From: Pedobacter sp. | GTDB taxonomy: Bacteria > Bacteroidota > Bacteroidia > Sphingobacteriales > Sphingobacteriaceae | Assembly (NCBI RefSeq): GCF_031119335.1 | Contig: NZ_JAVHXT010000004.1 | Coordinates: 232,774-296,773, forward strand | DNA length: 64,000 nucleotides | Direction of reading: 5' to 3' | Part shown: piece after piece, positions 62,563-64,000 of the stretch | Position numbering within the stretch: position 1 is the first letter of the stretch | How the letters are laid out: each line of letters starts with the position of its first letter | Made by a program: the position numbers and the translations under genes | The notes under the pieces: model-generated | The model's input: only the letters and a program-made list of their open reading frames with translations | What the model was told of the DNA's origin: nothing | Database searches by the model: none

Positions 62563-63540
62563 TTAATTAATTAAGCCAATCTTTTTAGAGTGGGCAATTG
62601 CATCTTCGCTGTGCACAAATAGGCAAGTGCTAATGTTTTTCTGCTCTAATTTATTCAATATTTCTTGTGTTGCGAATATTTTAGATTTTCTTACATTTCG
62701 AATATATACAGCAATTACATTCTTTCCATATTTTTCTGCGATTTTGTAGTAAATCTCTGGGTCCATTTGTGAATTATCGCCTAAGAAAACAAACTTCTGG
62801 TTAGGGAAAGCATCTATAATCCGCATAATTCGCAGCAGTTTTCCTTCATGGCCTGTCTTTCCAGTTTTCATCAAATCCTTCCATCTTTTTAACTGGTTGA
62901 GCAGAAACGTACCTTCTGGGAAACCGTTAAAACGAAAAGTCTCTACCAAATAATCGTACAAATTCCATTCACTGCTTGATACGTAGAAGAAAGGATTCGG
63001 CTGTTCTGCCGCAGTATGTGCTTTTGCAAGCAGTTCATAATGATATCTGGTAGATTGAAATGTTTTTCTAGTACGAGGGTTTCTCAACAACAGCTCCTTC
63101 AATCGCTTTGCAATGGTTTTAGAATGCGACACCATGATGGTATCATCAATATCAGATATAAAGGCATACTGCGTAATGTGCGGCACATAAATAGATCCGG
63201 TAGTTTTCGCTAATTCTTTTCCTTCGTCGGTAAAAGCAATCACCTCAACCTCGTGCCAACCTGGTGCTACGGTTTCTACAGCATCCCATTCAAACTTAAA
63301 AAAACCATCGTAAGCAGCATTGGTTGTCACCAGCGTATCCCTAAACTTAAGTTGAACTTTTGCAAAGGCATAAGGCTTCAATACAAACAATCTAAAAACG
63401 TGCATTAAATTGACAAAAAGCCCATTCTTAAAGCGCTGTTTAGTCTTTGCTCTGTACTTAAAAACATGTCCATAGACCACTAAATTATGCGTGTGCCCAT
63501 AACCATGATATACTTTTACTTCGGCAGTTTTTTTTGACAT
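62563..63540 (-). CDS. App1-like (DUF2183) phosphatase
   Basis: The HAD-type motif AFISDIDDTIMVSHS and LGDNSQMDPEIYYKIAEKYG, plus PFFYVSSSEWNLYDYL and GTFLLNQLKRWKDLMKTGKTGHEGKL, match the App1/DUF2183 family. Its yeast member dephosphorylates phosphatidate and diacylglycerol pyrophosphate. An N-terminal beta domain (~30-125) precedes it. No signal peptide is seen. It is divergent by 51 nt from a lipid-kinase gene, the opposite reaction, which suggests a paired role in lipid phosphate turnover. Confidence 0.9.
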   Translation of the reverse strand: MSKKTAEVKVYHGYGHTHNLVVYGHVFKYRAKTKQRFKNGLFVNLMHVFRLFVLKPYAFAKVQLKFRDTLVTTNAAYDGFFKFEWDAVETVAPGWHEVEVIAFTDEGKELAKTTGSIYVPHITQYAFISDIDDTIMVSHSKTIAKRLKELLLRNPRTRKTFQSTRYHYELLAKAHTAAEQPNPFFYVSSSEWNLYDYLVETFRFNGFPEGTFLLNQLKRWKDLMKTGKTGHEGKLLRIMRIIDAFPNQKFVFLGDNSQMDPEIYYKIAEKYGKNVIAVYIRNVRKSKIFATQEILNKLEQKNISTCLFVHSEDAIAHSKKIGLIN

Positions 63541-63581
63541 ATAATTTTAAAACAGATTAATACAATTGTTGTTTTATATCA

Positions 63582-63589
63582 TATTTTTG
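63582..63589 (+). promoter_or_regulatory. -7 box TATTTTTG, leaderless layout
   Basis: A perfect TAnnTTTG ends 2 nt before the ATG at 63592. Confidence 0.55.
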
Positions 63590-63591
63590 AT

Positions 63592-64000
63592 ATGACCTAT
63601 AAAAACAAACAACGGTTACTCTTCGTAGTAAATCAAGGCTCGGGCAATAAAGACCAAAGCCTTAGTGAAGAAATTATCAATTATTTCAGCGAGAGCGATT
63701 TAGCAATAGAAATCTTCGAACTTCCTCGAAAATGCAATTCAAAACAAATTAAAGAAGCTATTGAAAAAGCAAAGGCAGATAGGGTAATTGCTGTTGGCGG
63801 AGATGGTACGCTCAAACTGGTGGCCGAGTGCTTGCTCAACACAGAAACTCCCATCGGTATTATACCCACAGGTTCTGCCAACGGGATGGCAAAAGAACTC
63901 GGTATTCCTCTAAATCTTGAAGAAGCTTTGGAAGTTGCTGCCACAGGTACGCCAAAAAAAATACACGCCACTTTAGTTAACGATGAACTTTGCATTCACC
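63592..64000 (+). CDS. Diacylglycerol/sphingosine kinase family protein (3' end cut by window)
   Basis: The frame runs from the ATG at 63592 to the window end (136 codons seen of a protein normally ~290 aa). LFVVNQGSGNKDQS (the family's N-P-x-S/A-G equivalent), ADRVIAVGGDGTLKLVAECLLN (GGDGT nucleotide motif) and IPTGSANGMAKELGIPLNLEEAL identify a DAGK_cat kinase (lipid kinase, YegS/DgkB-like). It would phosphorylate diacylglycerol or a related lipid. Divergent from the App1-like phosphatase. Confidence 0.93.
   Translation, partial: MTYKNKQRLLFVVNQGSGNKDQSLSEEIINYFSESDLAIEIFELPRKCNSKQIKEAIEKAKADRVIAVGGDGTLKLVAECLLNTETPIGIIPTGSANGMAKELGIPLNLEEALEVAATGTPKKIHATLVNDELCIH

Noticed and set aside
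1..64000. Defence island or complete prophage
   Set aside because: Only single genes (BRO, AAA_14/DUF4143) hint at mobility; no integrase, structural, restriction or toxin-antitoxin genes were seen.

Overview
The window is a stretch of Bacteroidota chromosome, most likely from the Sphingobacteriaceae (Pedobacter-like). The evidence is the set of gene families and the signals around them. Promoters fit the Bacteroidota -7 box TAnnTTTG. CarB ends before the allosteric MGS domain, SecA (1101 aa) and MiaB carry large insertions, and there are many Bacteroidota-type lipoproteins and outer-membrane proteins (OMP_b-brl-type barrel, DUF4397, DUF4369-TlpA, LptE). The intergenic gaps are filled with short palindromic repeats. 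No rRNA, tRNA, CRISPR array or intact insertion sequence was seen. Both edges cut genes: carB on the left and a diacylglycerol-kinase-family gene on the right.

Layout. 1-15 kb: carB, then a mostly minus-strand block (glutaminyl-peptide cyclotransferase, yraN, dnaG, SGNH hydrolase, M20 amidohydrolase, SPOR protein, secA). 15-26.9 kb: LytTR regulator, small membrane protein, pirin-like bicupin, purD, TlpA-like thioredoxin, a ureohydrolase-fold protein with altered metal motifs, a nucleoside-diphosphate-sugar epimerase-type protein, a phosphoserine phosphatase fused to a remnant of SerA with its ACT domain, kynA and ilvE. 26.9-31.5 kb: two paralogous AsmA-like membrane proteins with a phage-type BRO gene between them on the other strand. 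31.6-36.9 kb: an apparent operon miaB - sigma-54 activator without receiver domain - lptE - TPR-like acidic protein - secG. 37-43.2 kb: lipocalin-like lipoprotein, groES-groEL, mgtC, RDD protein, sdaA. 43.3-49.7 kb: ECF sigma factor, a multidomain anti-sigma-like protein and paiB on the minus strand, divergent from a DUF4349 lipoprotein, a vWA protein and a DUF4197 protein. 50.5-64 kb: htpG, membrane metallophosphoesterase, AAA_14/DUF4143 ATPase, DUF4397 lipoprotein, a TTG-started outer-membrane barrel coupled to an M28 peptidase, TlpA-like protein, aat, small envelope proteins, an App1-like phosphatase and the partial lipid kinase.

The most interesting signals are regulatory and architectural. 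(1) groES and htpG share a promoter layout resembling a sigma-54 site with identical spacing, and both have a CTGYCA-N3-TGAC motif upstream; the motif also lies before miaB, whose operon encodes a sigma-54 activator. (2) groEL and htpG end in the same 28-nt palindromic element, which begins at the stop codon; three other genes end on relatives of it. (3) Four genes have a -7 box only 2-4 nt before the ATG, predicting leaderless mRNAs. (4) The SerB-deltaSerA-ACT fusion. (5) An anti-sigma-like protein and a vWA protein, divergently encoded, both carry a CarboxypepD_reg domain followed by a VVVV/VVVG segment like that of SusC-type receptors. (6) Nested long palindromes are present in the gaps. 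No complete new defence or biosynthetic system was recognised.
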